Source: an uncultured Bacilli bacterium (GTDB lineage: Bacteria > Bacillota_I > Bacilli_A > RF39 > UBA660). Taken from it: DNA of 22,851 nucleotides. Positions 15,485 to 22,851 of the stretch are shown piece after piece. Numbering within the stretch: the stretch's first letter is position 1; each line of letters begins with the position of its first letter. The position numbers and the translations under genes are program-made. Location: positions 1 through 22,851 of the forward strand of contig CAKPAK010000017.1 of assembly GCA_934132915.1 (NCBI GenBank). The letters run 5' to 3'. Under the pieces are notes generated by a model, which saw nothing but the letters and a program-made list of their open reading frames with translations, made no database searches and was not told the DNA's origin.

Positions 15485-16183
15485 TTATTTTTGCTTGGTT
15501 CTCTTTTTGGAGGGTTTTTTTCTTAATTCTATTAGACCTTTTTGTTGCGATTGTTTTCCTAATTTTTTGATATTTTCCTTAATGATTTTGGAAACAGAAG
15601 ATTGATTGAGCGAAGTTTTTTTGGCAATTTCCTTTTGCATATAAGGCTTATCGTCATAAAAACCAAAGTATAGCATAATGATTTCTCGATCACGATCTGG
15701 TAATTCTTTTACGATTTCACGGATTATTTTATAAGTTACTTCTTTTTCATCGTCTTCCATGATATTGATAGGAGAAAAAAGGGTATCTTTAATTTTTAAG
15801 GATTCTCCATTTTCATCATATCGAATTGGTTGATCTAGGCTAGATACTTTTTGATCTTTTTTTAATTTTCTTAAAAAAATTAAGATTTTATTATCAATAC
15901 AGCTTACGGCATGGGTTGTAAACCTATTTTGTTTTGAAGGATTAAAGGTTATTATTGCTTTTATTAGGCCAATTGTTCCGATAGAGACTAAATCTTTTTT
16001 ATCATATTCAACGAATTTAAATTTTTGGTTTACTTCATATATTACTATTCTAATGCTATGTTCTGTGATAACTTTTAAAGCAGCTTCATCCCCTTGTTCT
16101 ATTCGGTTTAAAAGTTCCTGTAATTGCGGTTTTGGCAATGGCATTAGTAAATCATTAACTTCTATCCATTGGTTATCTTTCAT
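15485..16183 (-). CDS. SigE/SigK-like sigma-70 family factor
   Basis: A 232-residue sigma factor. Region 2 (about 37-106) contains KKDLVSIGTIGLIKAIITFNPSK and SCIDNKILIFLRKLKK, which closely follow the mother-cell sporulation factors SigE/SigK. Region 4 (about 153-208) carries the helix-turn-helix QKEIAKKTSLNQSSVSKI. SigE and SigK begin with a hydrophobic pro-sequence that is cut off to activate them. Here only about 14 polar residues precede the LPKPQ segment, so no such processing is expected. The C-terminus is a short Lys-rich tail. The gene follows the large sigma factor at 87 nt with a weak GAAAGAAGAAG ribosome site and no clear promoter, so the two are probably cotranscribed. No other sporulation gene is visible here. 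Confidence 0.88.
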   Translation of the reverse strand: MKDNQWIEVNDLLMPLPKPQLQELLNRIEQGDEAALKVITEHSIRIVIYEVNQKFKFVEYDKKDLVSIGTIGLIKAIITFNPSKQNRFTTHAVSCIDNKILIFLRKLKKDQKVSSLDQPIRYDENGESLKIKDTLFSPINIMEDDEKEVTYKIIREIVKELPDRDREIIMLYFGFYDDKPYMQKEIAKKTSLNQSSVSKIIKENIKKLGKQSQQKGLIELRKKPSKKRTKQK

Positions 16184-16270
16184 CTTCTTCTTTCTTTTTC
16201 AAAGATTGGCGGTACCTTTTATTTTCGAAAAATGGTTCAAGCTGTTGTTTGGAGCAATAACCTCAATGAA

Positions 16271-18529
16271 TTATTTCTTATTTTTTCTTAAAATAGCAAC
16301 ATCAAAGGCACTGCCTTCTTCAACCATTTTTAAGGTGTTATCGATCGTTTGGTTTAGTTTTTCTTTATAGTTTTCGAGCATTGTTCGTGTTACGTTTATA
16401 ATTTCTTGGGACTCTATGCCTAAAAATTCTGCTATTGCTTTTGTAGAAAAGCATTTGCCATTGATGTATCCTAATTTTAAGGAAGCAATGACGATTTCTC
16501 GGATGGAATATTGGTTCATTACGTTTGAAAACATTGGTGTTCTTAATAATTCTAGCATTTTTAGATAATCTTCTTTAGCGATTGCAATGGTTTCTTTTTC
16601 TCTCTCAACAATACAAGGTTGACTTGGAGGTGTTATTGGTTGTTCTTCTTTTGGTTTCATACTGATAATGTCTTCAGCTGGTTTTTCTTTCTTGTTGGTT
16701 GGAAAGAATTCTTCTGCTGGGGTCGGTTTTTTATTTCTTGTTTTTCTTACTTGATCTGGATTGGCTAACAGTTTTTTCATTTTAGGAACTAAATGATTAT
16801 GAAATTTGGGGGATTGTTCCCTTGTTAATTTTCCAAAGGTAGGATAAGTTAAGTCTTCTCCATATCTTGCATGAACTAATTTTAGCTCTTCCTCGGATAA
16901 TTTTTCTAGCATAGTATCTACTTGTTCTTTTGTATACTGATTAAAATAATCATAAATGGTTCTTTCTCTTGTCATATTATTCTTTTCTCCTCTTCTTTTT
17001 TCGCGTCTACATTCATCTGAAAATAGTTTCGTTATATATCCTCTTTGCGAGGCATATTGTTCCCGAAAACTTTTTAATTGTTTTAATGCTTGTTCTGGAT
17101 GTTGCATGTACTCAGCAAAGTCGTTTATTTGGTAGGAATTCCTTAATTTCATGATTGCTCTTGCTTCAATTTGTCTTACTCTTTCTCGCGTTATCTGCAT
17201 TTCTTCGGCGATTTCTTCGAGTATTAATGGTGGTTGATTGTCAAAACCAAATCTTTTAAAGAGGATCGTGACTTCATTTGGTGTTAAGATCCCATTTTCT
17301 AATAATTCTCTAACTTGATTCTGAAGATTGGTTGTAATGGCTATCTCTTCTGGTGTTTCTTCTGTTGCGGGAATAAAATCTTCTAATTCACAATCTTCGT
17401 CTTCGCCAATTATTTGATTAATACTTACGGTATCTCTTTGGAGTTGTTGTAATTTGTTTGCTTCATCAATGGATATTTGCATTTCTTTGGCAATTTCAGC
17501 GAGAGATGGTTGGCGATTTAACTTTGCGGCTAAATCGAAACGGGTTCGCTTGAATTTGAACATTTTTTCCTGGATATGTACGGGGATTCTGATATTTCTT
17601 CCCTTGTTTGCGATTGTTCTTGTAATCGCTTGAATTATCCAATAGGTGGCATAGGTGGAAAATTTTATTCCCCTACTCCCATCAAATTTATCTACAGCAG
17701 TTATTAGGCCAATGTTTCCTTCTTGAATTAAATCAATAAAAGGGAGCCCCCTACCAACGTACCTTTTGGCAATACTCACCACTAATTTTAAATTTCTTTC
17801 AATAAATAACTTTTTGGCTTCTTCATCTTTGGCTAAAACTTTTGAAGCTAGTTCTATTTCTTCTTCTGGTGAGAGTAATGGTAGATTTCCTATTTCTTTT
17901 AAGTAGAGTTGGGTGCTATCTGGTAGTTTCGCTTCTTCTAAAGAAAATTTAGAATTTTCTTCTGATTCTAGAAACTCAACATGATTTAATATACAGTAAG
18001 TTTTTATGATTAATAGGGTTGCATTATTATCAAAATATTTTTCTAATTTAAAGGATTCTATTTCTATTTGATTTTCCTGAAGCATGAATTGTAAGATTGT
18101 GGAAAGTTTTTCATTATTTTCAAGGATTCTTAATATGATGTTTAGATCGGGAAGGTAGTCATATTTTTCCAAAAAATTATCTAGTTTTTTGATTTCTTTT
18201 TGGGCTTCTTTAGAGGCGTTTTCTAGGCTAAGATGTTGATTGATATAATGGGTTATGATGCGATAAGATTTTTCTTTGTTCAACATATCTTTTTTGATTC
18301 GTTTTTCGAAAGATAAATTGATCTTTGTTTTTAGATATTCGCCATATAAAACCTCCCCGTGGTAGGTTTTTTTTGATCTTGTGATTTCGGTTAAGACCTC
18401 ACTTAAGAATTCCTCTTTTGAAATTTCGAGGATTTCTATTTCTTGATAAAGTTTCTCTATTATAGGCATGCAGATTTGTAAGATCTGTTTGGCCGATGTT
18501 TGTTTGATTGTTTTTTCGTCTAAATTCAT
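16271..18529 (-). CDS. Oversized RpoD-type sigma factor with two extra HTH-like modules
   Basis: A 752-residue protein. The centre is a complete primary-type sigma factor: region 1.2 ([20 protein letters not shown], about 204), region 2 with [20 protein letters not shown] and [12 protein letters not shown] (the Gln and Thr that read the -10 element), region 3, and region 4 with [18 protein letters not shown] (about 446-463). It is flanked by a unique 200-residue helical N-terminus without region 1.1 character, and a C-terminal extension of about 265 residues. The extension holds a module at about 523-590 ([17 protein letters not shown] resembles region 4.1), a Pro/Lys-rich linker, and a module at about 660-735 with [17 protein letters not shown], an HTH-like pattern. 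ATG 18529 has AGGTG 6 nt upstream; a GTG at 18538 overlaps that site. Whether it is the housekeeping factor cannot be told from this window. Confidence 0.88.
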   Translation of the reverse strand: MNLDEKTIKQTSAKQILQICMPIIEKLYQEIEILEISKEEFLSEVLTEITRSKKTYHGEVLYGEYLKTKINLSFEKRIKKDMLNKEKSYRIITHYINQHLSLENASKEAQKEIKKLDNFLEKYDYLPDLNIILRILENNEKLSTILQFMLQENQIEIESFKLEKYFDNNATLLIIKTYCILNHVEFLESEENSKFSLEEAKLPDSTQLYLKEIGNLPLLSPEEEIELASKVLAKDEEAKKLFIERNLKLVVSIAKRYVGRGLPFIDLIQEGNIGLITAVDKFDGSRGIKFSTYATYWIIQAITRTIANKGRNIRIPVHIQEKMFKFKRTRFDLAAKLNRQPSLAEIAKEMQISIDEANKLQQLQRDTVSINQIIGEDEDCELEDFIPATEETPEEIAITTNLQNQVRELLENGILTPNEVTILFKRFGFDNQPPLILEEIAEEMQITRERVRQIEARAIMKLRNSYQINDFAEYMQHPEQALKQLKSFREQYASQRGYITKLFSDECRREKRRGEKNNMTRERTIYDYFNQYTKEQVDTMLEKLSEEELKLVHARYGEDLTYPTFGKLTREQSPKFHNHLVPKMKKLLANPDQVRKTRNKKPTPAEEFFPTNKKEKPAEDIISMKPKEEQPITPPSQPCIVEREKETIAIAKEDYLKMLELLRTPMFSNVMNQYSIREIVIASLKLGYINGKCFSTKAIAEFLGIESQEIINVTRTMLENYKEKLNQTIDNTLKMVEEGSAFDVAILRKNKK

Positions 18530-18558
18530 TGTTATCACCTAAAATATTTCTTAATAAG

Positions 18559-18587
18559 AGTATACAAAAGAAGTTTAAATTTTTCAA
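18559..18587 (-). promoter_or_regulatory. Promoter for the large sigma factor gene
   Basis: On the minus strand TTGAAA (18587-18582) and TATACT (18564-18559) with a 17-nt spacer, giving a leader of about 22 nt. Confidence 0.8.
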
Positions 18588-18640
18588 TAAAAAATGAATA
18601 TCCAGAGAAGATTTTTATCCCTATTTTGCTTCTTTTCTTT

Positions 18641-19771
18641 CTATTTTCTCGAATGTTGTTTTTTTTCAGCTTGGTATTTGTATTCATACATTTTTGATTG
18701 TTCATTTCCCCAGTGAAATTGTTTGGTTTCAATTAAATGATTGTAATCTTTTTCGGTATAGAGATAGTCGGTATCTAATATGACTAATTCTCCTTTGGAT
18801 AAGGGGGGATTGATGGGTTCGTTGGTAATTCCCTTGGTGATTAAATCAAGATTGGTCGCAGGGCGCCAATGGATGGTGTTTTCTTTGGTTAAGATACCTA
18901 GGTTCGAGGATTTCATATCCGCAAAAATAATTCCTCTTTCTCTTAATTCTTTATAAAATTGATATTCTTCTTCTTCAGTTAGTTGAACATTTGGATTAAT
19001 GTATTCGCTGACTTCTAAAGTAAAGGATAAGGACGAGAGTTTTGATAGATCAACGCGAATAATTGGTTGTAAAATTCTTTTATCATAGGGAATTTGATAA
19101 GTGGCACGGGATTTTCCTATTTTTAAGACTTTGGTACCTATCTTTAAAACTTCTGAGTAGGCTCCTCCTTTTATCTTTTTTATATCGATATCTTTTATTT
19201 TTTCATGTTCTTTAATTTCTTTTACTAATTTTGTAATTAGTTCTAATAAATTATCCATTTCTTTTGGTAAGTTGGTTTTGTAAAAGAGATAAAAAGAAAG
19301 ATATTCTTTTTGATTTTCCAAAAGAAGATGATTTAAAATTTCTTGGTTTTCTTTCGTAAAATAATTATCGGTTAATATTAAAATGGAAAAAAAGCAAAAG
19401 TGAGGGACTTCTTTTAAATATTTTTTTAAATTTTGGTTCATTATGGTTTGGTGATCAAGTTGGATGGGGAATTTAAGGATGTCATTTATTTCGACTAGAG
19501 AAGTGGCTCGTTTAAATAACTCTATGTCATTTTCTTCAAGGAAAGGATGCATTTCTTTTTTGAAAGAGAGTTCTCTTACAATGATTAATCTTTCCATCGC
19601 ATCACAATTGGTAATGATTTCTTGGTAGTGTTCTTTAATTAAATCAGAAACGGGTTTTTGATTTAAATAACTTATTTTATCATTTTGGTAAAGTTTTTTA
19701 ATCCAATGGTTGGTTAGGGTTTGAGATTCTATTTTATTTTTTAATTCAAATTTAAATTTTTTGGCATTCAT
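18641..19771 (-). CDS. Protein-kinase-fold protein of unknown target
   Basis: A 376-residue cytoplasmic protein. Residues 1-190 are helical and unrecognised. From about 195 the motifs of the protein-kinase/aminoglycoside-phosphotransferase fold appear in order: a glycine loop KGGAYSEVLKIG (201-212), VLKIGK with the expected ATP-binding K217, a hinge-like LEVSEYINP (252-260), the catalytic loop FADMKSSNLGIL (283-294: D285, K287, N290), and a metal-binding D333 in ILDTDYLY in place of DFG. The C-lobe after this is very short, about 40 residues, so substrate binding must differ from that of a standard Ser/Thr kinase. ATG 19771 follows AAAGGA. It lies 111 nt before the large sigma factor, which has its own promoter. 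A small-molecule kinase is equally possible. Confidence 0.75.
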   Translation of the reverse strand: MNAKKFKFELKNKIESQTLTNHWIKKLYQNDKISYLNQKPVSDLIKEHYQEIITNCDAMERLIIVRELSFKKEMHPFLEENDIELFKRATSLVEINDILKFPIQLDHQTIMNQNLKKYLKEVPHFCFFSILILTDNYFTKENQEILNHLLLENQKEYLSFYLFYKTNLPKEMDNLLELITKLVKEIKEHEKIKDIDIKKIKGGAYSEVLKIGTKVLKIGKSRATYQIPYDKRILQPIIRVDLSKLSSLSFTLEVSEYINPNVQLTEEEEYQFYKELRERGIIFADMKSSNLGILTKENTIHWRPATNLDLITKGITNEPINPPLSKGELVILDTDYLYTEKDYNHLIETKQFHWGNEQSKMYEYKYQAEKKQHSRK

Positions 19772-19815
19772 ATTTGTCCTTTCTTGAAATATCTTTTTTC
19801 GCTTAATGATCCCTT

Positions 19816-19844
19816 TTTATAGTTGTTAAAAGCTTTTTTATGAA
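19816..19844 (-). promoter_or_regulatory. Possible promoter for the kinase-like gene
   Basis: On the minus strand TTCATA (19844-19839) and TATAAA (19821-19816) with a 17-nt spacer. Each hexamer is imperfect. No convincing terminator follows priA, so read-through from priA is also possible. Confidence 0.45.
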
Positions 19845-19864
19845 AATAGAAACCTAGAAGAGAT

Positions 19865-22045
19865 TTATAAGTGATTGGGATTTCTATCAATTTCTAATGT
19901 TACTTTATGATTGGTTTTGTAGTGGTTATCTAAGGCAATGAGTGTGGGAATTATTTTTTCATCTTTTTGATATTTGATGATACATTGTTGATAATAAACA
20001 TTATCCACTCGAAAAACATTTGCCATAGCAGGGCCTAAGAGATATGTTCCTGGGCTTAAGTTTTTTCTTAAGTACTCTCCTACTTTTTTGGCTTCTTGAA
20101 AACTTAGTTCATAGTCTTTGGTTTTTAATCTGATTAAAATAATATAGTAATATGGACTATAATTCAGTTGTTTTCTCATTTTCATTTCTTCTTTATAAAA
20201 AGAAATATAGTCATGTTTTTTGGCATAAGCGATACTATAATGGTTGGGATTAAGGGTTTGAATAATGACTTCACCTTTGGCTTCTCCTCTGCCGGCTCTT
20301 CCTGATACTTGACATAGGAGTTGGAAAGTTCGCTCACTACTTCGATAATCTGGAATGTTTAGACTAGCATCGGCATTGATTACGCCTACTAGTGTTACTT
20401 TAGGAAAATCTAGGCCTTTGGCAATCATTTGTGTTCCCACTAAAATATCGTATTGTTGCCGGCTAAAAGCATCGATGATTTTTTGATGAGCTCCCTTTTT
20501 AGAGGTGGTATCCATGTCCATTCTGACTACTTTATTTTGGGGAAAAAGATGAATTAATTCTTCTTCTACTTTTTCCGTTCCTAAGCCTAGATAAGACAAT
20601 TTGGTGCTTTGGCAATGAGGACAGATTTCTACTTTTTTCATGGCGAAACCGCAATAATGGCAACGAAGCATGCCACTGGTTTTATGATATGTTAGGCTAA
20701 TATCACAATTGGGACATTTTATTGATTCTCCACAGGATAAACAAGTGGATATTGAGCTGTAGCCTCTTCGATTTAGAAATAAAATAATTTGTTCGTGTTT
20801 TGATAATTTTTCTTTTATTTTCGTTAGTAAAAGTGAAGAAAAAATAGTGGAATGGGCGTGGGGTTCTTCTTTCATATTCACAATATGAACGAGAGGAAGG
20901 GTCCCTTTTCCGGCACGATTTAGTAAAGTGATGAGTTCATATACTTTATTTTGAGCACGGGCCATACTTTCTAAAGATGGGGTTGCACTTCCTAAAACGA
21001 CGGGTGCATGATGGTATTTTCCTCGTAAAATAGCGACATCTCTTGCATGGTACCTTGGATTGTTATCTTGCTTGTAAGTTGAGGAATGTTCTTCGTCGAT
21101 GATGATTACACCAAGATTGGTTAAAGGCGCAAAGATAGCACTTCTCGCACCAATGGCAATATGAACTTCTCCTTTTTGAATTTTTCGATATTCATCATAT
21201 TTTTCTGTATCACTCAAACCAGAATGTAAAATCGCTACATCTTGACCAAACCTTAGGGTAAATCTTTCAACAATTTGGGGAGTTAAACTAATTTCTGGAA
21301 CTAACATAATTGCTGTTTTTCCTTGTTGAATCATTTTTTCAATAATATTCATATAAACTTCCGTTTTCCCAGAACCTGTTATGCCATAAAGAAGAAAAAC
21401 TTTCTCTTGATTGATGGCATTTAAAACTCTATTTACAGCATTTTGTTGGTCTTGATTTAGAGAAATCAAGGTATCTTGTTTGGTGGTTTGATAAGAATAA
21501 CGATATTCCTCTTTTTGAATGATTTTACAGATATTTTTCTTAAGTAAAGTATTGATACTACTGGTTTTTTTGCTGATTAAGTATTGTTCGTTTTTGAGTA
21601 GGATTTCTAGGATTTCTTTTTGTTTTGGATAGGGACAATTTTGAAGGTATTTGATGGTTTCTTCTTTGGATATCGAAAGGGTTAGATAAGAAGTCATTTT
21701 CTTTTTGATTTCTGTTTTATTGCTGGCTTTTAAGGCTTTAGGTAGCATTGCTTGATAAATGGCAATTTTGGTACATAAAATTTGTTGGGATAAAGCATTT
21801 CCTAGGAAGAGCATTTCTTTTGTCAAGACGGGTTCTTCGTCCACTAAAGCAATAATGTCTTTTATTTCATAAGGTGCTTCAATTTGATCGGCAAGGGATA
21901 GAACAAAGCCTTCTAACTTTTGATGAGCAAATGGTACTTTGACACGCGCACCGACTTTTATTTCTGAACAATGATCGGGGATATGATAAACAAATAATTT
22001 GTCTACTGCTTTCGTTGGAATTTCTACAATCACTTTAGCATACAT
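19865..22045 (-). CDS. priA: Primosomal replication-restart helicase PriA
   Basis: PriA binds stalled or repaired forks and reloads the replicative helicase. The 726-residue protein has the 3' DNA-end-binding domain (1-95), a winged-helix region, and helicase motifs: Walker A GITGSGKTEVY (222-232), DEEHSSTYKQ (317-326), GSATPSLES, then eight zinc-binding cysteines in four CxxC pairs (435/438, 444/447, 462/465, 475/478). Motifs V and VI follow (VGTQMIAKGLDFP, CQVSGRAGRGE). The ATG at 22045 (MYAKVIVEIP) has AGGAGG 7 nt upstream. The open frame extends to 22102, but that region is the promoter, so the longer start is wrong. It appears to be a single gene with a consensus promoter. Confidence 0.96.
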   Translation of the reverse strand: MYAKVIVEIPTKAVDKLFVYHIPDHCSEIKVGARVKVPFAHQKLEGFVLSLADQIEAPYEIKDIIALVDEEPVLTKEMLFLGNALSQQILCTKIAIYQAMLPKALKASNKTEIKKKMTSYLTLSISKEETIKYLQNCPYPKQKEILEILLKNEQYLISKKTSSINTLLKKNICKIIQKEEYRYSYQTTKQDTLISLNQDQQNAVNRVLNAINQEKVFLLYGITGSGKTEVYMNIIEKMIQQGKTAIMLVPEISLTPQIVERFTLRFGQDVAILHSGLSDTEKYDEYRKIQKGEVHIAIGARSAIFAPLTNLGVIIIDEEHSSTYKQDNNPRYHARDVAILRGKYHHAPVVLGSATPSLESMARAQNKVYELITLLNRAGKGTLPLVHIVNMKEEPHAHSTIFSSLLLTKIKEKLSKHEQIILFLNRRGYSSISTCLSCGESIKCPNCDISLTYHKTSGMLRCHYCGFAMKKVEICPHCQSTKLSYLGLGTEKVEEELIHLFPQNKVVRMDMDTTSKKGAHQKIIDAFSRQQYDILVGTQMIAKGLDFPKVTLVGVINADASLNIPDYRSSERTFQLLCQVSGRAGRGEAKGEVIIQTLNPNHYSIAYAKKHDYISFYKEEMKMRKQLNYSPYYYIILIRLKTKDYELSFQEAKKVGEYLRKNLSPGTYLLGPAMANVFRVDNVYYQQCIIKYQKDEKIIPTLIALDNHYKTNHKVTLEIDRNPNHL

Positions 22046-22072
22046 GAAAATTCCTCCTTTTTCTCTATTCTC

Positions 22073-22102
22073 AGTATAGAATTTTTTTCTTTCCTGTGTC
22101 AA
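22073..22102 (-). promoter_or_regulatory. Promoter for priA
   Basis: On the minus strand a perfect TTGACA (22102-22097) and TATACT (22078-22073) with an 18-nt spacer, giving a leader of about 20 nt. Confidence 0.85.
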
Positions 22103-22212
22103 TAAAGTTTACTTATTTTAGAAAAATACTTCTTTCTTTTTTTCTGATTCCTTAAAAAACTTACTTGTTAAAAATTGATCTTTGCGGAAGATTTTTGTTA
22201 CTTTGACGATGA

Positions 22213-22413
22213 TTTTCAAAAAATTTCTTCCTTTTTTTGATAAAGTTGAGGTTGGCTAATCTTTTTACTTGGCTTTGGCTTGGCTCGCCGTCCAACTTCA
22301 ATTCCTGGAATGCCGATGCGAACGGTTGGAACGTCACCTCCACGGGGTACCTCAATCCTTGGGGATGGGTGTCGTATTCGTTCGGTGTCCGCCCAGATTC
22401 CTACTACGATTAG
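22213..22413 (+). pseudogene. DUF6273-like C-terminal remnant, copy 1
   Basis: An open frame of 66 codons with no ATG, ending at TAG 22411-22413. Its last 45 residues carry WLGSPS, then NSWNADANGWNV, GYLNPWGW and the terminal GVRPDSYYD. This matches the end of DUF6273-type domains as I know them (WWLRSPS, WxVxSxG, GVRP). The upstream part of the domain is missing, so it is a truncated tail or cassette and not a working gene. G+C content is clearly higher than around it. Confidence 0.6.
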
Positions 22414-22458
22414 TTTTTCTAATGTACTGAGTGTGATCGACTATGGTTTATCACAAGA
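22254..22458 (+). repeat. Direct repeat copy 1
   Basis: About 205 bp, repeated 391-393 nt further on at 22645-22851 with roughly 90% identity. The last 77 nt (22382-22458), including the stop codon and 45 nt beyond, are identical in both. Differences lie upstream of that block. Confidence 0.95.
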
Positions 22459-22588
22459 AGAAGTAATAACCTTTTTTGTTATAATCTACTTGTAGATTGG
22501 AAACAAGATTAGTCATGAAGGTATATTCACCTTAAATAAATAATATAGACGTAATAGAACATATGGTTTTGTTACTACTGCTATATTG

Positions 22589-22626
22589 AAAAAGTTTTAC
22601 CAAGTATTGGTAAATCTTTTTATTTT
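22589..22626. terminator. Strong intrinsic terminator between the repeats
   Basis: TTTACCAA and TTGGTAAA form a perfect 8-bp stem with a 3-nt loop, extended after one mismatch by AAAAAG/CTTTTT and followed on the + strand by a T-rich tract. A-tracts on the other side make it usable in both directions. Confidence 0.8.
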
Positions 22627-22644
22627 ATGTTAGAATATCTCCTC

Positions 22645-22851
22645 GGCTAATCTTTTTACTTGACTTTTTGGCTTGGCTCGCCGTCCTACTTCAATTCCTG
22701 GAATGCCGATGCGAACGGTTCGAACGTCAATCCATCGGGGTATCTCAATCCTTGGAATTGGGTGTGGAATTCGATCGGTGTCCGCCCAGATTCCTACTAC
22801 GATTAGTTTTTCTAATGTACTGAGTGTGATCGACTATGGTTTATCACAAGA
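22645..22851 (+). repeat. Direct repeat copy 2 (reaches window edge)
   Basis: Same element as at 22254-22458. It has a 2-nt insertion in the T-rich start and 14 substitutions in the coding tail. It probably continues past the window. Confidence 0.95.
22651..22806 (+). pseudogene. DUF6273-like C-terminal remnant, copy 2
   Basis: An open frame of 51 codons between an in-frame TAA (22648-22650) and TAG (22804-22806), without a start codon. It reads FWLGSPSYFNSWNADANG, then SNVNPSGYLNPWNW and GVRPDSYYD. It shares the frame and stop of copy 1 but differs at nine residues. It is the same kind of truncated tail. Confidence 0.6.

Larger units (their letters stand above)
22103..22851. other. Gene-free right edge with repeats and terminator
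   Basis: No intact gene is supported in these 749 bases. The first 150 nt are AT-rich with no structure I can name. The rest holds two copies of a diverged element separated by 186 nt that are not repeated. That spacer contains an isolated extended -10 (TGTTATAAT, ending 22485) and a strong terminator. A six-codon open frame at 22515 (MKVYSP) is too short to call. The second copy reaches the window edge, so the array may continue. Confidence 0.7.

Noticed and set aside
18535..18732. Small basic minus-strand open frame between the kinase-like and sigma genes
   Set aside because: It overlaps the end of the kinase-like gene and the sigma promoter in another frame, with no ribosome site.
22046..22102. 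N-terminal extension of PriA
   Set aside because: The region is the priA promoter, and the family begins at the MYAKVIVEIP-like residues.
22161..22355. Minus-strand 64-codon open frame across repeat copy 1
   Set aside because: It is not preserved in copy 2, has no ribosome site, and runs antisense to the conserved DUF6273-like frame.
22280..22495. Plus-strand 71-codon open frame starting ATG in repeat copy 1
   Set aside because: Different frame from the one that keeps WLGSPS...GVRP in both copies; no ribosome site.
22254..22851. The two repeats as template and variable region of a diversity-generating retroelement
   Set aside because: Such pairs differ only where the template has A. Here differences include G/C and C/T in either direction, many A positions are unchanged in both, a 2-nt indel is present, and no reverse transcriptase is in the window. 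A distant common template is not excluded.
1..22851. tRNA, rRNA, CRISPR arrays or insertion-sequence transposases
   Set aside because: I saw no tRNA-like cloverleaf, rRNA segment, regularly spaced short repeats or transposase motif.

Overview
The window is very AT-rich, uses strong Shine-Dalgarno sites, and treats UGA as a stop codon (for example in mtaB, the thymidylate kinase gene and the 596-aa coiled-coil gene), so it follows the standard bacterial code. Gene content (WhiA, YvcK, RseP, CdsA, MtaB, PriA, a SigE/SigK-like sigma factor, a DUF368 lipid-carrier flippase, a TasA-like surface protein, an NlpC/P60 protein) points to a low-GC Bacillota. It is most like the uncultured gut Bacilli related to Mollicutes (RF39-like). 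This lineage guess is inference from gene style, not from a search.

Layout. 1-1758 (-): yvcK followed by whiA, which is cut by the left edge. 1756-5514 (-): a three-gene unit of unknown function, two paralogous coiled-coil proteins and a small DUF1292-like protein, with a consensus promoter and a terminator whose far side carries the yvcK promoter. 5679-6701 (-): a TasA-like secreted protein. 6764-8790 (-): thymidylate kinase translationally coupled to a GT-C-like membrane protein. 8922-9641 (+) and 9650-10459 (-): a PF06541 membrane protein and a DUF368 protein, convergent, sharing a terminator built into both coding ends. 10523-11020 (+): NlpC/P60 protein. 11174-11959 (-): membrane-anchored helical protein of unknown function. 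12119-15374 (-): mtaB, cdsA, rseP. 15485-19771 (-): kinase-like protein, an oversized RpoD-type sigma factor and a SigE/K-like sigma factor. 19865-22045 (-): priA. 22103-22851: no intact gene. It holds two diverged copies of a roughly 205-bp element ending in a DUF6273-like C-terminus, separated by a strong terminator.

Several genes concern the envelope: CdsA makes CDP-diacylglycerol, RseP is the intramembrane protease, DUF368/PopT recycles undecaprenyl phosphate, NlpC/P60 cleaves peptidoglycan peptides, and YvcK and WhiA link carbon flow, wall synthesis and division in relatives. The least ordinary parts are the sigma factor with two added helix-turn-helix-like modules beside a degenerate kinase-like gene, the tandem coiled-coil paralogs, and the diversified DUF6273-like tail repeats at the right edge.
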